Positions 1 to 7,158 of a DNA stretch of 64,000 nucleotides are shown here, in pieces. The position numbers were made by a program, and so were the translations under genes. Each line of letters begins with the position of its first letter. The first letter of the stretch is position 1. The stretch spans positions 186,001-250,000 of the forward strand of contig NZ_BONV01000005.1 of assembly GCF_016862895.1 (NCBI RefSeq), given 5' to 3'. The stretch is from Planotetraspora kaengkrachanensis (GTDB lineage Bacteria > Actinomycetota > Actinomycetes > Streptosporangiales > Streptosporangiaceae). The notes under the pieces were generated by a model. It was not told where the DNA came from. It did no database searches and saw only the letters and a list, made by a program, of their open reading frames with translations.

Positions 1-516
1 AGGGCGGCACTGTACGGGCGCACCGCCGTCGGCCTGCTCCGCTACCACCATTGGATGGCCGACACCTCCCCGGCCCGGATGGCCAGGCTGTCGGGCCTGC
101 GTGACGCGATGATGGCCGCCAACCTGCGTGCCGTCGCCGAACACGGTCCGGCCCTGGTCTTCGCCCACAACGTCCACCTGCAGCGGAACAAGAGCCTCAT
201 GCCGCTCGGCGACCAGCAGTTGGAGTGGTGGAGCGCGGGGGCGATCACCGGGACGCATCTGGGCGACCGCTACGCCTTCCTGGCCTCGGCCTTCGGCACG
301 GCCGGCGACGACACCCCGCCCCCGGACACCGTCGAGGGCGTCCTGTCCACGCTCCCGTGGGACCGCTCTCTCATCGACGCCCGCCGCCTGGCCGGCGCCA
401 TCACGAAGCCCGCCCCGCGCGTCTCCCACGACTTCCGCTATTTCCCGCTGGACCCGGCCCAGCTGGACATGATCGACGGCGTCGTCTTCCTCAAGCAGGC
501 CGTAAGGCTGGGTTGA
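1..516 (+). CDS. Erythromycin esterase family protein, C-terminal part (5' end outside window)
   Basis: The reading frame is open from the first base, so the gene starts upstream of the window; 171 residues are visible. An AHNVH motif followed by a basic stretch, and the later GTHLGDRYAF segment, match the C-terminal half of the erythromycin esterase (EreA/EreB-like) superfamily. Proven members open macrolide lactone rings, but most actinobacterial homologues have unknown substrates, so macrolide resistance should not be assumed. The N-terminal catalytic region cannot be checked. A strong hairpin follows directly after the stop codon. Confidence 0.8.
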   Translation, partial: RAALYGRTAVGLLRYHHWMADTSPARMARLSGLRDAMMAANLRAVAEHGPALVFAHNVHLQRNKSLMPLGDQQLEWWSAGAITGTHLGDRYAFLASAFGTAGDDTPPPDTVEGVLSTLPWDRSLIDARRLAGAITKPAPRVSHDFRYFPLDPAQLDMIDGVVFLKQAVRLG

Positions 517-521
517 CGGAC

Positions 522-554
522 GCGTGCGTGCCAAGCGGAGCCTGGCACGCACGC
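522..554 (+). terminator. Perfect 12-bp inverted repeat after the esterase gene
   Basis: GCGTGCGTGCCA (522-533) and its exact complement (543-554) enclose a 9-nt loop and begin 6 nt after the esterase stop. There is no U-tract, which is common for actinobacterial terminators. Position and strength suggest transcription termination. Confidence 0.7.
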
Positions 555-722
555 CCGCCGATCACAGCGTTCCGTCTGCGCGAATCCCGGGCCGGCCACC
601 GTCGGGGTCCAGTCGAGGCTTCGGAGTTTCTCAAGATCAAATTTTTTCCGACCCTACGCCTTTACATTGTAGATCACTATCGACCGCCCTCGGAAGGTGA
701 TCTCGCCCGGTTAGATGGGGGA

Positions 723-1430
723 ATGACTGCCGCAGATCTCGCGAAGCGCCTCCCCGGCATCCCGACCGTCCGAGCGTTGAGCCGCTCCTATGCCGTCCTG
801 GACGCCATCCTGAGTCCGGACGGCTCCCCCACCTACACCTTCGACGCCCACTGGGCCGCGGGTGAAGAGCTTGCCGCGATGACCACCGGCAGCGGAGACG
901 AGTACTCGATCGTCTTCACCCGGGCAGGAGCATTCATCCGCGGGTTCGACCACGAATCCCCGATGAGTCCCTACCGTGACGACGACACCTACGCGACCTG
1001 GCCCGGCCTGGTCGAGTCGGTCCCCCGCGAGTTCGCGTCCCAGATCGACGAACCGGCCTTCTGCCACCACGTACCGACCGGCAAGGTGCTGGCGGCCACC
1101 GTCTGCCTGTGGCGCCTGCACGACGACCCGGCCTGGCGGTGCGGCGACATCGCCTACCCGAGGGAGGGCGGCCTGGCCGACCCCGACGGCTCAGGCTGGA
1201 TGTTCGCGATGCTCGCCGACGCCACCCCGGAGGGCTACCGTGCCTATGCCGAGGACTTTTTCGAGGTCTCGCTCGATCCGGCCGCCATCCGGGAGGTCTT
1301 CGAGCACCGCCCGCTGACCGCGGACCTGGTCAGGCGGATCAACCCCGAGGCGGACCTCGCCGCCCTCGAGGAAACCCTCGAGACCATCGGCTACCCGCCC
1401 GGATCACCTGATCGCGAGGCAGGGCTCTGA
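723..1430 (+). CDS. Hypothetical protein, 235 aa
   Basis: I do not recognise this protein. The ATG at 723 follows a GGGGGA ribosome-binding stretch. The protein appears soluble and acidic, with no signal peptide or membrane segment. A central part contains SIVFTRAGAFIRGFDHES followed by Trp/Asp-rich sequence; this style recalls small cytoplasmic immunity-type proteins, but no motif is decisive. The 80 bases upstream are clearly AT-richer than the surroundings and probably hold the promoter. Its 3' end overlaps, tail to tail, about 40 bases of the response regulator gene on the other strand. Confidence 0.6.
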   Translation: MTAADLAKRLPGIPTVRALSRSYAVLDAILSPDGSPTYTFDAHWAAGEELAAMTTGSGDEYSIVFTRAGAFIRGFDHESPMSPYRDDDTYATWPGLVESVPREFASQIDEPAFCHHVPTGKVLAATVCLWRLHDDPAWRCGDIAYPREGGLADPDGSGWMFAMLADATPEGYRAYAEDFFEVSLDPAAIREVFEHRPLTADLVRRINPEADLAALEETLETIGYPPGSPDREAGL

Positions 1431-2062
1431 CGACCTACCCCAGCGTGCGAACCTCCGTGCAGGATCGCGGCCTGAACTCGGCTGCGCAGGCCGAGCTTGC
1501 CCAGCATGCGGCTGACGTGCGTCTTCGCGGTCGCCTCGCTCATGTCGAGCTCGCGGGCGATCTCCGCGTTCGACAGCCCCCGAGCGACGCAGGCCAGCAC
1601 CTCGCGCTCACGCGGCGTCAGAACGCCGAGATCGCGGGGCTCGGGTTCGCTCGTACGCGCGAAGGCGCCGATGAGGCGGCGTGTCACCGACGGGGAGATC
1701 AGCCCGTCCCCGCGCGCCACCAGCCGTACGGCCTGGATCAGCGCGTCCGCGTCGGTGCTCTTGAGAAGGAATCCCGCCGCGCCCGCGCGCAGGGCGCCGA
1801 ACACGTACTCGTCCAGGTCGAAGGTGGTGAGGATGAGGACGTCGGCGACGCCGGCCAGTTCGCGCGTGGCCGAGATGCCGTCGAGCCGCGGCATGCGGAT
1901 GTCCATGAGCACGACGTCCGGCCGCGTCTCCATGGCCGTCCGCACCGCCGCCTCCCCGTCGGCCACCTCGGCGATCACCTCGATATCGGCCTCGCCCTCC
2001 AGGATCAGCACGACGCCGGCGCGCACCGCGGCATGGTCGTCCGCGACCAGGACTCTGATCAC
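1391..2062 (-). CDS. NarL/LuxR-type two-component response regulator
   Basis: A 223-residue response regulator. The N-terminal receiver domain has the acidic pair DD at 8-9 and the phospho-acceptor Asp at about 54 in VVLMDIRMP. The C-terminal LuxR-type HTH starts at LTPREREVLACVARG and includes NAEIARELDMSEATAKTH. I choose the GTG at 2062 because it overlaps the stop of the upstream histidine kinase by 4 bases (GTGA), giving translational coupling; longer in-frame starts would lie inside the kinase gene. A Gly/Ser-rich tail runs into the opposite-strand gene. It should bind DNA when phosphorylated by the adjacent kinase; target and signal are unknown. Confidence 0.93.
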   Translation of the reverse strand: MIRVLVADDHAAVRAGVVLILEGEADIEVIAEVADGEAAVRTAMETRPDVVLMDIRMPRLDGISATRELAGVADVLILTTFDLDEYVFGALRAGAAGFLLKSTDADALIQAVRLVARGDGLISPSVTRRLIGAFARTSEPEPRDLGVLTPREREVLACVARGLSNAEIARELDMSEATAKTHVSRMLGKLGLRSRVQAAILHGGSHAGVGRQSPASRSGDPGG

Positions 2063-3303
2063 CTCGCGTCCTCCGCCGAGATCAGCCTGGCCTCGAACGG
2101 CTGCGACTCCACGACGAGCGTCGCCACGACCCGCCAGACCCGATCCCCGTCGTCGGCCGGCACAGGCTCGCCCGGCCGGCTGGACCGCCCGGATCGACCC
2201 GCCGTGAACGTGCCACCGACGAGCGTCGCGCGCTCCGTCATGCCCACCAGGCCCGTCCCAGAGCCCGGCAGGCCGGCCGACTCGGACGCGCATGGATTCT
2301 CGACCGTCAGCACGATTTCACCGTGCCTGTACTCGACGGCGACGTCCGTCCGTCCGGTGCCGTGCTTCAGCGCGTTCGTCAGGGACTCCTGGAGGATGCG
2401 GAACCCGGCCAGCTCGATGGACGGCGGTAGCTCGCGGGGCGTCCCCGTCACCGACAGACGGACGTCCATTCCCGCCTGGCGTGACCGCTCCACCAGGTCG
2501 GGTGCGTCACTCAGGCGATGCCGGGTCGTCTCGGGTTCGTCGGCCTCCGCCCGCAGCAGGCCGATCATGGTGCGCATCTCCGCCATGCCGCGCACGCTGT
2601 TCTCCCTGATCGACTCCAGCACCTCGCGCACCGAGCGCGCGTCGAGGTCCTGCCGCGAAACGACCGCCGCCGACTGGATCGCGACGGCGCTGAAGTGGTT
2701 GGCGATGATGTCGTGCAGTTCCCTGGCCATGCGGGTGCGCTCGGTGGTGACGGCCGCCTGCCGGTCCAGCTCGGCCAGCCTCGCGAGCTGCACCGCGTGG
2801 GCGCGCTCGGCGATCGTCTGGTCGCGGTGCTGCCGGACGATCAACGCCGTCAGCGCCGGGGTGATGAGCACGAGCCCGGCCTGCACGCCGCCGACCGCCA
2901 GCGCTCCCCAGTCTCTTGCGACGACTCCGGCGACGGCGCCCACGACTACGGCGAGGACGGAGGTGAGTGCGAGGAGCCACCTGGCCAGGCGGTACGGGCC
3001 GTACAGCGTGGCCGCGTAGAGGTTGTCGGTGAACACCAGGACGGTGCCGAGTGACGGCCCCACGGCGATGTCACCCGCGATCGCCGCCACGCCCAGCACC
3101 AGCGCCGCCACCGGCCGGCGCCGTCGCAGAGCCACGCCCGGGCACGCCACCGCCAGCGGTACGGCGAGCAACGGCGCAGCCTGTCCCCGGTGGACGTACG
3201 CGCCGCCGGCGAGGAGGGCCAGGCCGCCGGCGAACACGGCGACCGCCATCGCGACGTCACGCCGGAGTGGACTCATGTGATCCATCGCATCACGTCCGGG
3301 CAC
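2059..3303 (-). CDS. Sensor histidine kinase, HisKA_3 (NarX/DesK) class
   Basis: A 414-residue membrane kinase. The N-terminal 160 residues hold several hydrophobic segments (about 17-38, 43-56, 65-80, 108-129 and 136-156) with little extracellular sequence, so it probably senses within or near the membrane. The HisKA_3 phospho-acceptor motif RELHDIIANHFSAVAIQSA places the His at about 197. The C-terminal HATPase domain carries the NALKHG N-box. It is transcribed first in an operon with the overlapping response regulator. The start may be the ATG at 3303 or an internal ATG at 3285 or 3276. Confidence 0.92.
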   Translation of the reverse strand: MPGRDAMDHMSPLRRDVAMAVAVFAGGLALLAGGAYVHRGQAAPLLAVPLAVACPGVALRRRRPVAALVLGVAAIAGDIAVGPSLGTVLVFTDNLYAATLYGPYRLARWLLALTSVLAVVVGAVAGVVARDWGALAVGGVQAGLVLITPALTALIVRQHRDQTIAERAHAVQLARLAELDRQAAVTTERTRMARELHDIIANHFSAVAIQSAAVVSRQDLDARSVREVLESIRENSVRGMAEMRTMIGLLRAEADEPETTRHRLSDAPDLVERSRQAGMDVRLSVTGTPRELPPSIELAGFRILQESLTNALKHGTGRTDVAVEYRHGEIVLTVENPCASESAGLPGSGTGLVGMTERATLVGGTFTAGRSGRSSRPGEPVPADDGDRVWRVVATLVVESQPFEARLISAEDAR

Positions 3304-3407
3304 CGCACGGCACCACCCTCGTCACGACCTGCCGTACATAGAAGGATGTAGCCGGGTTCATCATCGGCGACGACGACGGACCTGCTCTCGCCGACCAGGC
3401 TGGAAGC

Positions 3408-3962
3408 GTGATCGTAGCCACCATCGTCGGATGTGAGATCGGGTTCTGGGTCCTGCTCGGTCTCGGCCTGCTCGCCCGCTACAAGCTGCGGCGGCTGCGC
3501 CTGAGCGACGTTCTCCTGTTGTGCGTCCCCCTGGTCGACGTCGTCCTGCTGGTCATGACGGTGATCGACCTGCGCGGCGGTGGCACGGCCGCGTGGACGC
3601 ACGGACTCGCAGCCGCGTACCTCGCCTACTCCATCGTGTTCGGCCGCCGGACGATCCGCTGGGCCGATCAGGTCGCCGCGCACCGGCTCTCCGGCGGCCC
3701 GCCGCCGTGGAAGCCGCCCGCGGGCGGAATGGCCAGGGCTCGGTACGAATGGGGCATGTGGCTGCGGATCGTTCTGGCGTACGGCATCGCGTGCGCCCTA
3801 CTGGGGATCGCGGTCTGGGCGATCGGCGACCCGGTGCGCACGGCCGCGCTCGTGACCTTCATGCTCGGGCTGGCCCGGGTACCGCTGATCGCGCTCATCT
3901 GGCCGTTGGCGTACACGTTGTTCCCCAAGAAGACGACGAGCGCCGGCGCGTCCGGACCGTGA
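3408..3962 (+). CDS. Small polytopic membrane protein, 184 aa
   Basis: The GTG at 3408 starts a protein with about five hydrophobic helices (roughly residues 2-22, 35-53, 62-80, 116-137 and 142-168) separated by short Arg-rich loops. I recognise no domain. It is divergent from the histidine kinase gene, and a product or partner of that two-component system is possible but unproven. It ends just before the remnants of an EamA/LysR pair. Confidence 0.7.
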   Translation: MIVATIVGCEIGFWVLLGLGLLARYKLRRLRLSDVLLLCVPLVDVVLLVMTVIDLRGGGTAAWTHGLAAAYLAYSIVFGRRTIRWADQVAAHRLSGGPPPWKPPAGGMARARYEWGMWLRIVLAYGIACALLGIAVWAIGDPVRTAALVTFMLGLARVPLIALIWPLAYTLFPKKTTSAGASGP

Positions 3963-4078
3963 GGCCCGTCGTGTCATCCCGACGCCGACGAGCACGACGA
4001 CCATGCCGGCGATGACGCGGAGCCCCAGTCGCTCGTCGAGCACGATCGCCCCCAGCGCCACCGACACGCCGGCTACAC
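3960..4078 (-). pseudogene. EamA/DMT transporter, C-terminal remnant only
   Basis: On the minus strand the translation VSVALGAIVLDERLGLRVI followed by AGMVVVLVGVGM matches the last helices of an EamA drug/metabolite transporter, where a conserved LGE/LDE motif precedes the final membrane helix. Everything N-terminal of this is missing: at about 4078 the frame runs directly into LysR-coding sequence of the other strand. It has no start of its own and cannot make a transporter. Confidence 0.6.
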
Positions 4079-4504
4079 GAGGGCGTGCGCCTCGTCCATC
4101 TGCTCGACGACCCCTACCGCGCCGTCCTGCCCAAGGGGCACAGGCTGGCGGTGAAACGTGTCCTCGACCTGGCCGATCTCGCCGGCGAGCCATGGGTCGG
4201 CAGCGAACGTCCCGGCCCCTGCCTCGACGCCGTGCTCGACGGGTGCGCCGCGGCGGGATTCACTCCCGCGTACGTCGTGGAGAGTGAGGACTACGCCACC
4301 GCTCAGGGCTTCGTCGCCGCGGGCCTCGGGATCAGCCTCATCCCGGACCTGGGGCTGGCCAATCGCCACTCCGGCGTCGTCGTGCGCAGGGTGCGCGGGC
4401 CGGAGCCCGTCAGATCCATCCACGCCGCGGTCCGGGAGACCTCGCTCGGCCGGCCCGCGCTCGACGGACTGCTCGCCGCCCTTCGGAACGCCTCGGCCGG
4501 CTGA
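4079..4504 (+). pseudogene. LysR-type regulator, C-terminal remnant only
   Basis: The translation from about 4079 gives roughly 140 residues that match the second half of a LysR substrate-binding domain: LLDDPYRAVLPKGHRLA, then DLAGEPWV and FVAAGLGISLIPDLG. The HTH and the first half of the effector domain are absent. A GTG at 4085 could start a short protein, but it would not be a regulator. Abutting the EamA remnant at about 4078, this looks like the scar of a deletion that removed both 5' halves and the shared promoter of a divergent gene pair. Confidence 0.7.
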
Positions 4505-4576
4505 GCACCGGCCGCTTCCGCGGCCGGCCGCGCGCCCGGGCCGTACGTCGCGTAGGCCCGGGCGGCCCTCACGGGC

Positions 4577-6208
4577 TCAGCGGGTGCGCGGCAGCACCTG
4601 GATAGTGTCGCCCACGGGACGCTCGCCGGTCGCGTCTGACGGGCGGTTGACGAGAGCGCCGTTCACCACCATCGCGGAGGAGCCGCCCCCGTCCAGGTTG
4701 AGCGCGTCGACCGCGCCGAGCGACCGCATGAACGCCGCGCCCTCCGTGAGGGTGAAGCCCTCGCTTCCGCCGCTGAGCCTGCCGTCCACGGTCACGAGCA
4801 GCAGCCTGCCGTGCCGGTCGATGCCGGCCATCGTGCGGGGCTGGCGGTTGTTCGCCCACGCGTAGCCGAAGGACAGGTCCAGCGGGTCGAGGACGCCCTC
4901 CGTGGCGGCGTCGACGCGCGTGCGCCCGTCCTCCACCAACGTCGGGGCCGCGCTGACGATGCTGTCGTCCGCGCCCAGCCTGACCTTGCGGCCGTCGCCG
5001 TCGCGGATGTCCTCCGTCGCGGAGATCTTCGCGCCTGCCTTCGCGTGCTCGGTCAGCCAGTCGGCCGCCGGGCCGATGCCCTGGAGCACCGTCTGGCCGG
5101 GAGCGACGGTGCCGGTCCGGCCGCCGACGGAAAGGACCCGGCCCTTGGAGTTCAGCGTCACCTGCACGCCGGCGCCGGTGGGCAGGGCGTGGACGTAGTC
5201 GTCGGTGAACTTCACCAGGTCGTCGGTCTTGGTGCAGGTGGTGTCGTGGCGCGGCTCCGACGTGGGCAGCGCGCCGGGACGGCCGCAGTTCCGCAGCAGG
5301 CCAGGCGTGCGGTTGACGCCCTCGACCGCGTGTACGGCACGGCCGGCGCGTGCGGTCACGGTCGTGGTGAGGTCGGCGATCCGGGCGTGCCTTCCGCCGT
5401 CCTGGAGGATCAGCGCCGCGCGGGAGCCCACCGCCATCGAGGTCAGCTCGCCGTCGTAGGCGCCTACGCCCGCCATGGTGCCCTGCACGCCGTCGGCGTC
5501 GGAGGTGAGGAAGAAGCCTCCGTTGACGCCCACGAGGGAGCCGAGCCTGGCCGCCACCGAGGAGGTCGTCTCGCGCTGGGCCACGTTGCCGTCGTGGGTG
5601 GCCTCGACGGTGCCGCGGAACCTGTGCGGGTCGATGACCGCGACGCTGATGTTCTCGACGTCCGCGGGCTGGTCGGCGTCGTAGCCGGTCCATTCCACGA
5701 CGTTGCGCAACCCCGCCGCGGTGACCTGCGACGCCACGCTGCGCGCCGCGTCCTGGGTCGGGTACGAGCCGATCCTGACCCGTACGCCCATGAGGCCGTC
5801 CGGGGTGTCCGAGTAGCCCGGCCACGGGATCCTGGTCACCACCGGCTCCAGTCCCGCGGCACGCAGCCGGTCCGCGGTCTGCGACGCCCACGACTCCGTT
5901 CCCACCGGCGCCCACGCCTGGGCGCCGGTGAACCGCGCCTTCACCTCGGCTTGCACGGTGACGGTCCAGCCGGGTGCGGCGGCGGAGTCCCTGAGGGTCC
6001 CGGTGCGCACCTCCACGCCGGGCGCGACGGTCCGCGTGGTCCACTGCGCCGTGACGCCCTTGGCGGCCTGCTCGGCGGAGACGGCGGGCGCGGCCGGCGT
6101 GTCCGCCGCGGCGACGCCGGAGACTGTGAGCGGCGCGATGACCGCCAGCGCGGCCACGCCGAGCGCGAACCGGGCGCGGGTACGACCGCTGCCGGGCCTG
6201 TTGTCCAT
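4577..6208 (-). CDS. Secreted phosphodiester glycosidase with SPOR-like region
   Basis: A 543-residue exported protein. The first 35 residues are a Sec signal peptide (Arg-rich start, hydrophobic core, VAAADTPA cleavage region). Residues about 75-170 include RVRIGSYPTQDAARSVASQV, typical of a SPOR or sporulation-related repeat that binds peptidoglycan. The remainder is a phosphodiester glycosidase domain (the NAGPA/DUF2233 family, which uncaps N-acetylglucosamine-1-phosphodiesters) with GVNGGFF and, near the C-terminus, DALNLDGGGSSAMVVNG. It probably acts on a glycan phosphodiester at the cell wall; the real substrate is unknown. It is monocistronic, with a long palindrome just upstream. Confidence 0.88.
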   Translation of the reverse strand: MDNRPGSGRTRARFALGVAALAVIAPLTVSGVAAADTPAAPAVSAEQAAKGVTAQWTTRTVAPGVEVRTGTLRDSAAAPGWTVTVQAEVKARFTGAQAWAPVGTESWASQTADRLRAAGLEPVVTRIPWPGYSDTPDGLMGVRVRIGSYPTQDAARSVASQVTAAGLRNVVEWTGYDADQPADVENISVAVIDPHRFRGTVEATHDGNVAQRETTSSVAARLGSLVGVNGGFFLTSDADGVQGTMAGVGAYDGELTSMAVGSRAALILQDGGRHARIADLTTTVTARAGRAVHAVEGVNRTPGLLRNCGRPGALPTSEPRHDTTCTKTDDLVKFTDDYVHALPTGAGVQVTLNSKGRVLSVGGRTGTVAPGQTVLQGIGPAADWLTEHAKAGAKISATEDIRDGDGRKVRLGADDSIVSAAPTLVEDGRTRVDAATEGVLDPLDLSFGYAWANNRQPRTMAGIDRHGRLLLVTVDGRLSGGSEGFTLTEGAAFMRSLGAVDALNLDGGGSSAMVVNGALVNRPSDATGERPVGDTIQVLPRTR

Positions 6209-6234
6209 GACGCATCCTTAAGACTCGATGTACG

Positions 6235-6259
6235 CCCGGATCAGGTGACCTGCTCCGGG
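6235..6259. promoter_or_regulatory. 25-bp near-perfect palindrome upstream of the glycosidase gene
   Basis: CCCGGATCAGGT and ACCTGCTCCGGG flank a single central base; 11 of 12 positions pair. It lies 27 bp upstream of the glycosidase ATG and about 95 nt downstream of the VOC gene stop on the same strand. It could be a dimeric regulator's operator or the VOC gene terminator. Confidence 0.5.
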
Positions 6260-6353
6260 CTGAACGATCAAGTCGAAAGTCCAGCGCGCCCAGGAGAACA
6301 CGCGAACGAAAGCGGGGGTGCGGCGGTGGACGGGGAGATGAACCCTCAGTGGA

Positions 6354-6764
6354 TCAGGCCTGGGCTCCGATGTTGACCATCCACGTGATGCCGAACCTGT
6401 CCACGCACATGCCGAACGCGTCGCCCCACATCTGCTTCTCGAGCGGGACCGACACGGTGCCGCCGCCGGACAGCCTCTCCCAGTAGCCGCGCAGTTCGCC
6501 GGCGTCGTCCCCGCTCAGGCTCACCGAGATGTTGTTGCCGAAGTCGGGCTCCATTCCCGGCGGGGCGTCGGCGCCCATGAGAGTGAATCCGCTGTCGGTC
6601 TCGAGCATGCCGTGCATGATCTTTTCGGCGTCCGGGGAGTCCTGCATGCCGAAATTCCCGTAGGTGTTCAGCACCAGGGTGCCGCCGAACACGTCCTTGT
6701 AGAACTCCATGGCCTGCCGTGCGTTACCGGCGAAGCTGATGTACGGGTTGAGACGTGAGGCCAT
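6354..6764 (-). CDS. VOC superfamily (PhnB-like) protein
   Basis: The 136-residue protein begins MASRLNPYISFAGNARQAMEFY, the standard opening of PhnB/YjdN-type vicinal-oxygen-chelate proteins. It contains the family pattern of a central HGMLE segment and ends DRFGITWMVN. The ATG at 6764 follows AAAGGAG at good spacing and is preferred over an upstream ATG that adds unrelated sequence. These proteins form dimeric beta-alpha-beta-beta-beta folds; biochemical roles are mostly unknown. It is single and divergent from the MocR gene. Confidence 0.88.
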   Translation of the reverse strand: MASRLNPYISFAGNARQAMEFYKDVFGGTLVLNTYGNFGMQDSPDAEKIMHGMLETDSGFTLMGADAPPGMEPDFGNNISVSLSGDDAGELRGYWERLSGGGTVSVPLEKQMWGDAFGMCVDRFGITWMVNIGAQA

Positions 6765-7158
6765 CACAAGCTCCTTTGCTAGCGGCCGGAACGCATCCTT
6801 GCATATCAGCAGGTCACAGACAGGAGATTCCACAGACGTCCGAGCTGCTCATTCACGGATGAATTCATTCAACGAGGCGTCCCTGAATTCGATCATCCGC
6901 ATGAGCGAACGGCCTGTCCCCCACCGTGAGCGCTCGTCATGCCTTTTCCGCCCAATGGTTGTGGCCGTCAAGAAAAACCGGCCACCAGATGAGGACCGCG
7001 AGGTTCGCCACGGTCGTCACCGTCAAGAAGTGGGCCGAGATCCTCAGCGAGAAGGCAGGCGAATAGGCCCTGCCGCACCAAGAGCATCCGACCGGCCATC
7101 CGACGCGTGGAGCACCATCCCGAACCGCTCGGCTCGTCGTGGCCTGATATGACATGAG
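6765..7158. other. Intergenic region between VOC and MocR genes, no supported gene
   Basis: This 394-bp divergent gap is AT-richer than its surroundings at 6780-6980 and contains a small inverted repeat, ATTCA-CGGA-TGAAT (6851-6864). Short open frames exist on both strands, but none has a convincing ribosome-binding site plus domain match. It presumably holds the two divergent promoters. Confidence 0.5.

Noticed and set aside
1-516. Macrolide resistance gene
   Set aside because: Only the C-terminal part of an erythromycin-esterase superfamily member is visible, and most such homologues are not resistance enzymes.
4811-6376. Long plus-strand open frame of 521 codons
   Set aside because: It is antisense to the phosphodiester glycosidase gene, has no domain content and shows Arg/Gly/Ala/His-rich composition typical of a GC-rich shadow frame.
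6989-7066. 25-codon plus-strand frame MRTARFATVVTVKKWAEILS...
   Set aside because: Too short, without a good ribosome-binding site or conservation evidence.
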